Positions 46,220 to 55,393 of a DNA stretch of 64,000 nucleotides are shown here, piece by piece. Each line of letters opens with the position of its first letter. Position 1 is the first letter of the stretch. A model generated the notes under the pieces. The model saw only the letters and a list, made by a program, of their open reading frames with translations. It searched no databases and was not told the origin of the DNA. Made by a program: the position numbers and the translations under genes. The DNA lies in NCBI GenBank assembly GCA_902363835.1, contig CABJBM010000008.1:169289-233288 (forward strand), in the 5' to 3' direction. This stretch comes from Lachnospiraceae bacterium (GTDB lineage Bacteria; Bacillota; Clostridia; Lachnospirales; Lachnospiraceae).

Positions 46220-46556
46220 TATAAACCCTCCTAAGCCTTTGTAATATTTGATTCTTGCTCATTGGAGTGCAAATAACTCTGAATTCATTAAACTGAGCCA
46301 TATAATTTTATGTATTAAATCTTTAATCATACGTTGCATGTTATACTTAAATATATCATCACACCCTAGTAACTCTAACTTATAAATTTTATTGATATTC
46401 TGGGATATATAGTGGAATCGAATGAATTAAAAGTTTTTTGTTTTAACAACAACCAGAAAAAACTCCATGATATAAAATCACAAGCATAAAGTCCTAAAGC
46501 TCATTATCTCTACAATTTTCCACAATTTTTAGGCATTACTTTCAAAAAAAGTTCAC
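46220..46556. other. Intergenic region before the MATE gene
   Basis: AT-rich spacer between the start of the broken HNH gene and the MATE promoter. No open frame with a ribosome-binding site and no repeat was recognised. It must hold the HNH promoter, not located. Confidence 0.4.
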
Positions 46557-46585
46557 TTGACTTTCCCTCCCCCCAAGCGTATAGT
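46557..46585 (+). promoter_or_regulatory. Promoter of the MATE exporter gene
   Basis: TTGACT (46557-46562), a C-rich 17-bp spacer and TATAGT (46580-46585), 62 bp before the gene. Confidence 0.7.
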
Positions 46586-46647
46586 TTAAAATTGTACGGT
46601 ACTGAGCAAAAGCTCTGCCGCAAATCTATTATTCAGGTGAATCGACC

Positions 46648-48012
46648 ATGCAATCAAACTTTTTAAAACAAAGCACCGAGCAGCGGCGGGATTTAATACT
46701 TAACGGCTCCGTCTCCGCCACCATATTATTTCTTTCCGTTCCCACCCTTATGATGGGTCTTATCCAATCCGCCATACCGGTTATTGACGGTCTGTTTCTG
46801 AACAATCTTGTAGGAACCCAGGCGGCCAGCGCCGTCACTTACTGCACCCCTATTGTAAATATGGTCTCTGCTCTGGCTCAGGGAGTGAGTGTGGCTGGAA
46901 TGGCCATTATCGGGCAGGCAAATGGAAACGGTGACTTTAAGCACAGCCGGAAAATTGCCACTCAAATCATTGTTTTTACTTTTTTGCTGGGCTTTCTTCT
47001 GGCGCCTTTGCTGATTGCCCTTGCCTTTCCCATATCCTCCCATGTAAATGAGGATATTTCCCATGATGTTTTCGTCTATCTTGCATTGAGCGCCTGTGTG
47101 ACGCCCTTTTCTTTCATGGAATCTATTTATAATTCCATAAAGAATGCCAATGGCAAGCCTGAGGATACTTTTGTCCGCATGGCAATCATGCTGATTTTAA
47201 AAATTATTTTCAGCGCCCTCTTTATTGCGGTTTTCCATTGGGGCCTTGTGGGCTCTGTCATGGCTTCCCTGGCATCCAACTTTTTAATTACCGTATGGAT
47301 GTATTATGAGTTATTCTTAAAAGAAACGGGAGAACGATTTGTCCTGACCGGTTTCCGGTTTGACTGGACCATCATCAACACCCTTTTACGCATAGGCTTT
47401 CCTGCCATGCTGTCCAGTCTGATGCTGAATCTGGGCTTCTTCCTCATCAACAATGAAGTGGAAAAATACGGAGCCATCGTTTTAAACGGGCAGGGAATTG
47501 CCAATAACATTACTTCCATCTGCTTTATACTGCCCTCTTCCTTTGGTTCCGCCGTCACCACCATGGTCAGCATGAATGTGGGAGCAAACCAGCCGGAAAA
47601 GGCGAAAAAGGCCTGTTTGATTGGCTGCGTCATCAGTGCCATTACCGCCGCTCTTTTAATCGCCCTTGTGGTTCCTTTGTCCTCAAGACTTACGGTGTTA
47701 TTTACCAGGGACGCCTCTGTCCTTGCTGTGGCAAACCAGGCGCTTCATATTTATACCTATTCCGTCATCGGCTTTGGCATCTGTATGGTCCAGCAGGGAG
47801 CCTTTATCGGACTGGGAAAGACCCGGATCACTCTTTTCGTCAGCCTGCTGCGTGTGTGGCTCCTGCGGTACATATTTATACTGGCAACAGAGCATTTTCT
47901 CAGCTTTTATTCGGTATTCTGGGGAAACTTATTTTCCAACTACATGGCCGCACTCATTACAACCATCCTGATCTTCCGGATGAAATGGGTTTCCGACATA
48001 AACTATAAATAA
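46648..48012 (+). CDS. MATE-family multidrug exporter
   Basis: Integral membrane protein of 454 residues with about 12 hydrophobic segments in two similar halves. The first half has VPTLMMGLIQSAIPVIDGLFLNN and QGVSVAGMAIIGQANGNGD, the second the equivalent GSAVTTMVSMNVGANQPEKAKK, both MATE signatures. Expected to expel cationic compounds in exchange for Na+ or H+. Single gene; the ribosome-binding site CAGGTGA is weak. No regulator next to it. Confidence 0.93.
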   Translation: MQSNFLKQSTEQRRDLILNGSVSATILFLSVPTLMMGLIQSAIPVIDGLFLNNLVGTQAASAVTYCTPIVNMVSALAQGVSVAGMAIIGQANGNGDFKHSRKIATQIIVFTFLLGFLLAPLLIALAFPISSHVNEDISHDVFVYLALSACVTPFSFMESIYNSIKNANGKPEDTFVRMAIMLILKIIFSALFIAVFHWGLVGSVMASLASNFLITVWMYYELFLKETGERFVLTGFRFDWTIINTLLRIGFPAMLSSLMLNLGFFLINNEVEKYGAIVLNGQGIANNITSICFILPSSFGSAVTTMVSMNVGANQPEKAKKACLIGCVISAITAALLIALVVPLSSRLTVLFTRDASVLAVANQALHIYTYSVIGFGICMVQQGAFIGLGKTRITLFVSLLRVWLLRYIFILATEHFLSFYSVFWGNLFSNYMAALITTILIFRMKWVSDINYK

Positions 48013-48124
48013 AACCAGGTATCCGGTCATTTTCATATCCGGACATTTTCATGTATTCATACAAGCTTTTCCTAAGGCTGCCCCGCAGCAAAGAGCCCTG
48101 TATGATATGCTCAAACAATCTTTA

Positions 48125-48165
48125 AAAAGCAGAAAAAGAGTACCCTGTACCCCTTTTCTGCTTTT
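48125..48165. terminator. Bidirectional terminator MATE / CoA-transferase
   Basis: AAAAGCAGAAAA ... TTTTCTGCTTTT with an inner GTAC/GTAC pair, between convergent genes. Functional T-runs on both strands. Confidence 0.8.
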
Positions 48166-48183
48166 ATTTATCCAAAAACAAAT

Positions 48184-49428
48184 TTAATTCTTCCGGTCAT
48201 CCTTCCACACATAAAGGATCCCCTTCTCCTGAAATTCCCTGATCTCCTCTTTGCTGTACCCTAAATCCTCCAGAATTTCCGGTCCCTGCTCTCCGATCAA
48301 GGGACCGCCTTTGTACTCAGGAACACCCATTTCCTGAAATTTGACCGGCGGTCTTACCAGTGTGCGCACATTTCCATTATCATACTGCATCTTATAGAAG
48401 CAGTCATTTTCCCACGCCTGCTCATCTTCCAGAATCTCTTCCCAGGACTGAGCAACGCTGAACGCAATGTCGTGTTCCTTTAAAACCGGTACCCATTCCC
48501 TGGCTGTTTTCTTTTCCATTGCTTCCATACAGATGTCATAAACCTCTGTGCCAAGGCCCTTGGCCTGAAGGTTCTGGATGGGGAAGTAATTCTCATTCTC
48601 CAACAAATCCTCTCTTCCCAGGGCTTTCATAAACTGCTTATAATAAGTGTTATAATCCGGCATACAGGTCTGAATAAATCTGTCATCCTTTGTTCTCCAT
48701 GCCGCATTAAATGGGTTGGCGCTCTCCCTGATGTTAATGGGATAATCTCTGGCCGGACCGTCATAATTGGCTGCCTGAATCATCATTCCCATGTTATAGA
48801 CAGCCGTCTCAAACAGGCTGGTCTCCACCTTTTCTCCCTGTCCGGTTTCTTTTGCATGGTACAGCGCTGCAAGAATTCCAGCAGCCAGGTTCATTGCCAC
48901 GTTATGATCCCCCACTCCGGGAACCACGTTCATTGGAACCGTTCCTTTCTGGCGGAGGGAATGGAGATAGCCGCCCCTTGCAAAAAACGCCGTGAAATCA
49001 AATCCCGGAAGGTCTTTGTCCGGGCCGTATTCTCCGTATCCGGTTACCATGGCGTAAACCAGTTTGGGATATTTCACCTTTAATGTTTCATAGTCCAGCC
49101 CTGCCCGTTCCAGAGCCTGGACTCTCCAGTTGGTGATCAGCACATCCGCATCCTCCAGAAGCTTAAAAAACGCCTCTTTGCCCTCAGGCGCCTTCATATT
49201 AAGAGAGATGCAGCGCTTGTTTCCATTTTCCAGATCCCAGGTGGTATTTTCATACATGTCCAAAGGCCTTCCTTCGGATGGAGCCGTATGTCTTAAGGGG
49301 TCCCCCTTGGCAGATTCAATTTTAATCACATCAGCTCCGCAATCAGCAAGAAAACGTCCTGCGCCTGCTGCCGCGATAAAGGTTGCCAGTTCCACTACTT
49401 TGATTCCTTCCAACAGCTTCTTTCCCAT
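48184..49428 (-). CDS. Family III CoA-transferase (HadA/FldA-like)
   Basis: CaiB/BaiF-type CoA-transferase, 414 residues. Key features are the N-terminal LEGIKVVELATFIAAAGAGRFLADCGADVIKIE, the catalytic Asp region KDLPGFDFTAFFARGGYL, and VPGVGDHNVAMNLAAGILAAL. In Stickland clusters (hadA, fldA) this enzyme moves CoA from the reduced acyl-CoA product to the 2-hydroxy acid. It is the last gene of the nine-gene operon, 15 bp after etfA. The 2-hydroxy acid substrate cannot be named from sequence. Confidence 0.88.
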   Translation of the reverse strand: MGKKLLEGIKVVELATFIAAAGAGRFLADCGADVIKIESAKGDPLRHTAPSEGRPLDMYENTTWDLENGNKRCISLNMKAPEGKEAFFKLLEDADVLITNWRVQALERAGLDYETLKVKYPKLVYAMVTGYGEYGPDKDLPGFDFTAFFARGGYLHSLRQKGTVPMNVVPGVGDHNVAMNLAAGILAALYHAKETGQGEKVETSLFETAVYNMGMMIQAANYDGPARDYPINIRESANPFNAAWRTKDDRFIQTCMPDYNTYYKQFMKALGREDLLENENYFPIQNLQAKGLGTEVYDICMEAMEKKTAREWVPVLKEHDIAFSVAQSWEEILEDEQAWENDCFYKMQYDNGNVRTLVRPPVKFQEMGVPEYKGGPLIGEQGPEILEDLGYSKEEIREFQEKGILYVWKDDRKN

Positions 49429-49443
49429 AATTAATTCCCTCCT

Positions 49444-50625
49444 TTATTTGTCCAATGCTTCTATTAATGCAGGGATCACCTGATAAAGATCCCCTACAAT
49501 GCCGTAATCAGCCACTTCAAAAATCGGGGCACCCGGATTTTTATTGATTGCAATGATCTGCTCCGAACTCTGCATGCCTGCCACATGCTGAATGGCTCCG
49601 GAAATACCGCAGGCAAAATACAGCTTGGGCCGCACCGTGGTTCCGGTCTGCCCCACCTGGTAAGAATGATCGATCCAGCCCGCATCAACTGCAGCACGGC
49701 TGGCTGCCACCACACCGCCCAGCTTATCAGCCAGCTTCTTTAACAGTTCAAAGCCTTCGGCTCGTCCAAGTCCCATTCCGCCGGATACAATAATTTCCGC
49801 ATCAGTTAAGGATACTGCTTCTCCTGCCTGCTTTACCACCTCAAGGATCCGTGTCCTGATGTCCTCTTTTCCAAAGTTTACTGTAAGAGGAATAACCTGG
49901 CCCTTCCGGCCCTCCTGCCTTTCAGCTTTTTCCATGACTCCCGGACGTACCGTTGACATCTGGGGCCTGTGGTTTGGACATACGATGGTTGCCATTAAAT
50001 TACCGCCAAAGGCCGGGCGGGTCTGCTTGATCTTCTTATCCTGCTCATCGATCTCCAGTTTCGTACAGTCGGCGGTCAGTCCGGTATTGCAGCGGACGGC
50101 CAGGCAGGGACCTAAGTCACGGCCAATGTGGGTCGCTCCCAAAAGGACGATTTCAGGCTTATAGGTTTTAATGGCATCATGGATCACAGCGGTATAAGCG
50201 TCGGTGCGGTAGGACTCCAGTTCTTTATGATCCGCCAGATAGACTTTATCCGCTCCGTATTCAAACAGTTCGTCCGCCAGTCCCTCCACCTGGTTTCCGC
50301 ATAAAACAGTACATAAGCTGCAGCCAATCTCAGCTGCCAGTTTCCGCCCTTCTCCCAGAAGTTCTTTAACCACCGGCATGAGCGCTCCTTCTCTTTGTTC
50401 CGCAAATACCCATACATCCCGGTACTCTGATAAATCAACCGTTTCCTTTGTTTCTTCTGTCTTTTCTATTGCATTAAACGGACATTTTTCCACGCATACG
50501 CCGCAGCCGGTGCAGGCGGTGCCGATAACAGCCAGTTTATTTTCCATTGTAATTGCTTCAAACGGGCAGTTCTTTACACAGATGGAACAGCCCCTGCATT
50601 TTTCTTTTATTACATTTACAGCCAT
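49444..50625 (-). CDS. EtfA with N-terminal two-cluster ferredoxin domain
   Basis: Electron transfer flavoprotein alpha subunit of 393 residues. The first 55 residues are a 2[4Fe-4S] ferredoxin: Cys10/13/16/20 and Cys38/41/44/48 in the classical CxxCxxCxxxCP spacing. The Etf body follows with [37 protein letters not shown] and [24 protein letters not shown] fused ferredoxin suggests direct delivery of low-potential electrons, in line with bifurcating acyl-CoA dehydrogenase-Etf complexes. Partner EtfB is 26 bp upstream. Confidence 0.93.
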   Translation of the reverse strand: MAVNVIKEKCRGCSICVKNCPFEAITMENKLAVIGTACTGCGVCVEKCPFNAIEKTEETKETVDLSEYRDVWVFAEQREGALMPVVKELLGEGRKLAAEIGCSLCTVLCGNQVEGLADELFEYGADKVYLADHKELESYRTDAYTAVIHDAIKTYKPEIVLLGATHIGRDLGPCLAVRCNTGLTADCTKLEIDEQDKKIKQTRPAFGGNLMATIVCPNHRPQMSTVRPGVMEKAERQEGRKGQVIPLTVNFGKEDIRTRILEVVKQAGEAVSLTDAEIIVSGGMGLGRAEGFELLKKLADKLGGVVAASRAAVDAGWIDHSYQVGQTGTTVRPKLYFACGISGAIQHVAGMQSSEQIIAINKNPGAPIFEVADYGIVGDLYQVIPALIEALDK

Positions 50626-50651
50626 GTGAACCTTCCTCCTTTTCCTGGGTT

Positions 50652-51437
50652 TTAAAGATAATGCTTCTCTTTCAGTTTTTCTGTAAGCAGCTCAGCCATT
50701 TGGCATACTGTTCCGGCGAGCATCTCTCCTTTTCCCTTTGGAGCAGGAGTAAAGGAACGGAAAACCTGAGTTGGGGAAGCATTTAAACCACAGTCTTTTG
50801 GATCCAGTCTCACATCCTCATGATTCCATATGGCAACCTTTTTTGCATATGCGTCCATGATGCCGCCTATGCTCATGTAACGGGGCTCATTCAGTTCTTT
50901 TACGGCGGTAAGGAGACAGGGCATCTGAACCTCCAGAATTTCATATCCGTTTTCCAGCTGCCTTTGCACGATCACCTTTCCTTCACAAAGCTTCACATCC
51001 TGAACATAAGTCACCACCGGAATACCAAGTCTCCAGGCCACCTGGGGGCCGACCTGAGCCGTATCACCGTCAATGGCCTGACGGCCTGCAAAAATAATGT
51101 CATAGTCTCCGATTTTCTCAATGCCCGCAGCAATGGTGGTGGAGGTGGCGCAGGTATCTGCTCCTCCAAAGGCCCTGTCGCTGAGAAGATAAGCCTCATC
51201 CGCTCCCATTGCCAGGCACTCCCTTAACATATCATCAGCCTGAGGCGGGCCCATGGTAATAACAGAAACCGTTGTTCCAGGCTTTTCATCTTTTATTTTC
51301 AAGGCCTCTTCTAAGGCATTCGCATCATCAGGGTTTAAAATGCTGGGAACTCCGTCACGGATCAATGTACCCTTTACCGGATCGATCTTTACTTCATTGG
51401 TATCCGGCACCTGTTTCACACAAACCAAAATTTTCAT
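50652..51437 (-). CDS. Electron transfer flavoprotein beta subunit
   Basis: EtfB of about 261 residues, [20 protein letters not shown]. The ATG at 51437 aligns with the paralogue at 38605; an in-frame ATG three codons upstream lies only two bases from AGGAG, so both starts are possible. Contains [21 protein letters not shown] and [19 protein letters not shown]. It is next to an acyl-CoA dehydrogenase gene, in contrast to the first EtfB, which belongs to a lactate dehydrogenase. Confidence 0.92.
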   Translation of the reverse strand: MKILVCVKQVPDTNEVKIDPVKGTLIRDGVPSILNPDDANALEEALKIKDEKPGTTVSVITMGPPQADDMLRECLAMGADEAYLLSDRAFGGADTCATSTTIAAGIEKIGDYDIIFAGRQAIDGDTAQVGPQVAWRLGIPVVTYVQDVKLCEGKVIVQRQLENGYEILEVQMPCLLTAVKELNEPRYMSIGGIMDAYAKKVAIWNHEDVRLDPKDCGLNASPTQVFRSFTPAPKGKGEMLAGTVCQMAELLTEKLKEKHYL

Positions 51438-51465
51438 CGTTTTCATTACTCCTTCCGTGTAGTCA

Positions 51466-52608
51466 TTATTTCTTAAGCAGTTTTCCGGAAATCACCAGCT
51501 GCTGGATTTGTGAGGTACCCTCGTAAATGGTGAACACACGGCAATCCCTGTACATACGCTCAATCTTATAATCTTTGATAAATCCGTATCCTCCATGGAT
51601 CTGAAGGGATTTTGAAGCGATTTCATTGCAGACCTCAGAAGCATAGTATTTTGCCATAGATGCTTCCATGGTTGCAGGCTGATGGGTATCCATTAAGTAA
51701 GCGGTCTTATAAACCAGCTGCTTTGCAGCCTCCAGCTTTGTGGCCATATCTGCAATCATAAAGGCGATTGCCTGGAAATCCCCGATCCGTTTTCCGAACT
51801 GCTTCCGTTCCTTTGCGTATTTGATGGCCTCGTCCAAAGCCCCCTGGGCAACTCCGATGGACTGGGCGGCAACTCCCATTCGGCCCGTATCCAGTGTCTT
51901 CATGGCGTTGATAAAGCCCATACCTTCTTCGCCCAGAAGGTTTTCGGCCGGAATCCTTGCGTTATCCATGATAATATCGCTGGTGGCACAGCCGATGACG
52001 CCCATTTTATGCTCCGGTTTTCCACAGGAAATTCCAGGAGTGTTTTTCATATCAACAATAAAAGCGCTGATTCCTTTTGTTTTCTTTGTCATATCCGTCT
52101 TTGCGTAGATCACCGCATAATCTGATAAGGGTGCCATGGTGATAAAGGTCTTTCTTCCATTTAATATGTAATAATCCCCTTCCTTTACAGCAGTGGACTG
52201 CATACCCCCTGCATCAGAACCTGCCCCTGGTTCCGTCAGGGCAAAGCAGAGCTTTTTGCTCCCGCTTATCAGTGAAGGAAGGTATTTTCGTTTCTGCTCC
52301 TCTGTGCCGGATAATAACAAAGGGCCTCCGGAAAGGGAATTAGGGGAAGATACATAAATGCTTGCAACTCCGCTGACTCTTGCTATTTCCTCCATCACCA
52401 GCACGTAGCAGCGGGCGTCACCGCCGGAACCGCCGTATTCCTTTGGCGTCTTAATGCCGAAAAATCCGGCCTTTCCCATTTTGTAAAGGATTTCCTCCGG
52501 AAATGTCCCGCTTTCCTCAATCTCATCCAGGACTTCATTGGACAGTTCTTTTTCCGCAAACTCTCTCGCCAGTTTCCGGACAAGCTCATGCTGTTTTGTA
52601 AAATACAT
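51466..52608 (-). CDS. Acyl-CoA dehydrogenase (enoyl-CoA reductase)
   Basis: FAD enzyme of 380 residues. It has the FAD/substrate segments CFALTEPGAGSDAGGMQST and TFITMAPLSDYAVIYAKT and the catalytic base Glu363 in TIYEGTSQIQ. In this context it most likely works as reductase of the 2-enoyl-CoA made by the dehydratase, in complex with the adjacent EtfAB (compare AcdB-EtfBA of C. difficile and AcdA-EtfBA of C. sporogenes). Confidence 0.93.
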   Translation of the reverse strand: MYFTKQHELVRKLAREFAEKELSNEVLDEIEESGTFPEEILYKMGKAGFFGIKTPKEYGGSGGDARCYVLVMEEIARVSGVASIYVSSPNSLSGGPLLLSGTEEQKRKYLPSLISGSKKLCFALTEPGAGSDAGGMQSTAVKEGDYYILNGRKTFITMAPLSDYAVIYAKTDMTKKTKGISAFIVDMKNTPGISCGKPEHKMGVIGCATSDIIMDNARIPAENLLGEEGMGFINAMKTLDTGRMGVAAQSIGVAQGALDEAIKYAKERKQFGKRIGDFQAIAFMIADMATKLEAAKQLVYKTAYLMDTHQPATMEASMAKYYASEVCNEIASKSLQIHGGYGFIKDYKIERMYRDCRVFTIYEGTSQIQQLVISGKLLKK

Positions 52609-52620
52609 GTTGTTTCCTCC

Positions 52621-54204
52621 TTAACCTCTTTTCGCTAACCGCTTCTCGACTTCCTGCCGTAACTCACGGATCATAACCTTGCCGCTGTTGCTGTAAGGAA
52701 ATGAATCAAATCGATAAACATATTTGGGAACCTTATAATCCGCCAGGTTCTGACGAACCTGCTCCCTGATCCTCTCTTCGGAAAATTCCGCTCCAGGCTC
52801 CGTAATGATACAGGCTGCAATTTCCTCCTGAAGGACCTGGGCATCCACTCCTACCACCTTCACTGCCTTGATTTCCGGAAGCTCCAGGATACAGTTTTCA
52901 ATTTCCATTGGCGCTATATTTTCACCGCCCCGGATGATCATTTCTTTTTTCCGTCCGGTCATATGAAGATTGCCGCCTTCATCCAGATAACCACAGTCTC
53001 CGGTGTGAAGCCACCCCTCTTGATCCAGCACTGCTTCCGTTTCTTTTTCCCGGTTGTAATAACCCTTCATAATGTGATAACCTTTGGACTGGATTTCTCC
53101 AACAATACCGGGGCCGGCAATGCAATTCCTTCCTTCATCCCAGATCCTTAATTCCGTATAAGGGATCTTTTTGCCTGCTGAAAGAGCCTTCCGGCAGATT
53201 GGGTCCCAATATTCGGTCATGGTAATGGCAGGGGAAGACTCAGTCTGCCCATAGGAAGGCTGTAAATGCTCCATCTTCAGTTCTTCACAGATATTGATGT
53301 AATCCAAAGGGTGAATGGCGGAACCCGCAATAATTCCGCTCTTTAGAGAACTTAAATCGTATTCTTTTCTCCTGCTGTTTTTTACCATAGCCAGGAACAT
53401 GCTGGGAACGCCGTTTAGAATGGTGCAGGAATTTTTTTGTATGTTTTCCATGACTCCAATGGACTTATAATACTGATTGATATAAATTGCCGCCCCGGCA
53501 TGGACAGCGGACAATATGCCCGCTGTGATGCCGAAGCAGTGAAACAGGGGAACAGCTAAGCACATGCGGTCATTTTCGTTCCAATGCATGGAACGTACCA
53601 TTTCGGCAGAATTGTTGACCAGGTTTTCGTGGCTTAACATCACTCCCTTTGGAACGCCTGAGGTACCGGAGGTGAAAAGTATGTTGGCAATATCTTTTGA
53701 AGATAAGTTCTGTTTCATTTCTTTTAAAAGCTGCTGATCTTCCTTCCTGTTGTCAAGCTTTTCACAATCAGGCAGATGCTCCAGGGAAACGATCCCTTTT
53801 AAGAAGCTGTCCGGACCATCCAGTCCTGCATTTGCAATGACCGGTCCGTAGTCCTTATCACCGCATCCCCTTCCATAGAACAGATAATCTGCATCCGCTT
53901 CTTTTAAAACCCTGTTCAATTCCTGTTCTTTATAGCATGTATTGACCGGGAGCACCACTGCCCCAGACTTCATAAAAGCCAGATACGCCATGACCCATTC
54001 CGGGCTGTTGGTTCCCCATAACGCCACATGTTTCCCTTTGGAAATTCCTTTTCTTATAAAGTCAGCTGCCCAAAAATCCGAAATTTCATCCGCCTCTTTC
54101 CAGGAATAATGTTTATCCTGATAGCAGATTCCTGCTGCATTCGGCGTAAGAACAGCTCTTTTATGAAGCAGTTCTCCGATTGTTTCTGATAAAAGGCCTG
54201 TCAT
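52621..54204 (-). CDS. Acyl-CoA ligase (AMP-forming)
   Basis: ANL-family enzyme of about 527 residues. The P-loop ILFTSGTSGVPKGVMLSHEN and the adenylation motifs SYGQTESSP and LHTGDCGYLDEGGNLHMTGRKKEMIIRGGENI are intact, and the C-terminal catalytic Lys is in SNSGKVMIREL. The ATG at 54204 is favoured because AGGAG lies seven bases before it; the ATG two codons earlier is too close. It can start the pathway by making CoA thioester from free acid at the cost of ATP, in addition to the CoA-transferase at the operon end. Confidence 0.92.
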   Translation of the reverse strand: MTGLLSETIGELLHKRAVLTPNAAGICYQDKHYSWKEADEISDFWAADFIRKGISKGKHVALWGTNSPEWVMAYLAFMKSGAVVLPVNTCYKEQELNRVLKEADADYLFYGRGCGDKDYGPVIANAGLDGPDSFLKGIVSLEHLPDCEKLDNRKEDQQLLKEMKQNLSSKDIANILFTSGTSGVPKGVMLSHENLVNNSAEMVRSMHWNENDRMCLAVPLFHCFGITAGILSAVHAGAAIYINQYYKSIGVMENIQKNSCTILNGVPSMFLAMVKNSRRKEYDLSSLKSGIIAGSAIHPLDYINICEELKMEHLQPSYGQTESSPAITMTEYWDPICRKALSAGKKIPYTELRIWDEGRNCIAGPGIVGEIQSKGYHIMKGYYNREKETEAVLDQEGWLHTGDCGYLDEGGNLHMTGRKKEMIIRGGENIAPMEIENCILELPEIKAVKVVGVDAQVLQEEIAACIITEPGAEFSEERIREQVRQNLADYKVPKYVYRFDSFPYSNSGKVMIRELRQEVEKRLAKRG

Positions 54205-54244
54205 ATTCATTCTCCTGCTAACCTCTGTCCCACGGTTCTGTCAG

Positions 54245-55378
54245 TTATTTCTCAATTTTTCCCATGGCTTCCCCGATCATCCGGATCAGGAACGGAACCA
54301 GTACCACTGCAATAGTTATATAACCCAGATATCCGTATCCTACCTTTACCAGAGGAAGAAGTCCGAACTGGGCAATAGCAAAGGCGAGAATGGTACATAA
54401 CAATGCACAGATCAAAGCTTTTGTAGTAGGCTTTCCGTCGTTTCTTTTTTCCTCCGGTTTTTCAAGTGCAACAACCACTCTCTGAACTGCTCCGGCAATC
54501 ATGTTTACCGCTGTTGATACCGCTCCTAAAATAATGAGTATGGAAATCATGGGATTCATGAAGCCGGCTCCCACACCGCCTTTGATCAGAGTGATTACCG
54601 GAAGGGGATCCTTGGATAAATCCGGATTGGTGGCAATTGCCATCAGTCCTAAGGTGGAAAGCATAATTAATCCTGAGTTTACGATAAATCCGTAAATCAT
54701 ACTTGTTCCTGCTTCCTTTTCTGATTTAAATGGTTCAGCATGCTGGTACAGCAATCCGATGGAGGCCAACTGGAAGGAACCGTAAATAAAGCAGCTCCAG
54801 AGGGCAGGGCCTGCAGGCGCAGGATTAGCTGCCAAAGTCCTGATGTTTTCTGCAATATCGCCCCAGCTGACAATAATATTTGGTACGTACACGATCAATA
54901 GACCTGCAATGATTATGACAGACAGCGTGGACGCCGCTTTTCTTACAAAATCCGTTCCAAAAATGGTCACCGCAAAAATAAACAAACCGATGATCAGGGT
55001 ACAGACCATATATGGGAGCCCGGTCAGGGACTGCATGGTGGAACCTCCGGTTGCAAAGGCAACAGACGGAGCCAGGCACAGCAGTAATATGTATACAATT
55101 TCATAAAGGTTGGAAAAAATAGGAGCGAATTTTCCGTAAAACTTGTTGTTAAAAGTTCTGTAATCATAAGCATCGTGAATCTTTGCAAACCGGAGCCCAT
55201 ACCACTGGAATACCGCACCGATGGCCTGAGCCAGAATCGGGGTGATAAGCGCCCAAATACCAAAAGCAACGAAATACTGAACCAGCTGTGCTCCAGAGGC
55301 AAACCCTCCGCCAAACTGTGTTGTAAACCATACGAATGCAACGCCCACCGCTACCGGCATTTTACTTTTATCGATCAT
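54245..55378 (-). CDS. YkvI-family membrane transporter
   Basis: Integral membrane protein of 377 residues with about ten hydrophobic segments. The N-terminal VGVAFVWFTTQFGGGFASGAQ, with its Gly-rich broken helix, is typical of the YkvI/APC-like group of putative amino acid or organic acid carriers. Placed between dehydratase and ligase genes, it most likely imports the operon's substrate. Substrate is not known for the family. Confidence 0.8.
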   Translation of the reverse strand: MIDKSKMPVAVGVAFVWFTTQFGGGFASGAQLVQYFVAFGIWALITPILAQAIGAVFQWYGLRFAKIHDAYDYRTFNNKFYGKFAPIFSNLYEIVYILLLCLAPSVAFATGGSTMQSLTGLPYMVCTLIIGLFIFAVTIFGTDFVRKAASTLSVIIIAGLLIVYVPNIIVSWGDIAENIRTLAANPAPAGPALWSCFIYGSFQLASIGLLYQHAEPFKSEKEAGTSMIYGFIVNSGLIMLSTLGLMAIATNPDLSKDPLPVITLIKGGVGAGFMNPMISILIILGAVSTAVNMIAGAVQRVVVALEKPEEKRNDGKPTTKALICALLCTILAFAIAQFGLLPLVKVGYGYLGYITIAVVLVPFLIRMIGEAMGKIEK

Positions 55379-55393
55379 ATCCTTCTCCTCCTG

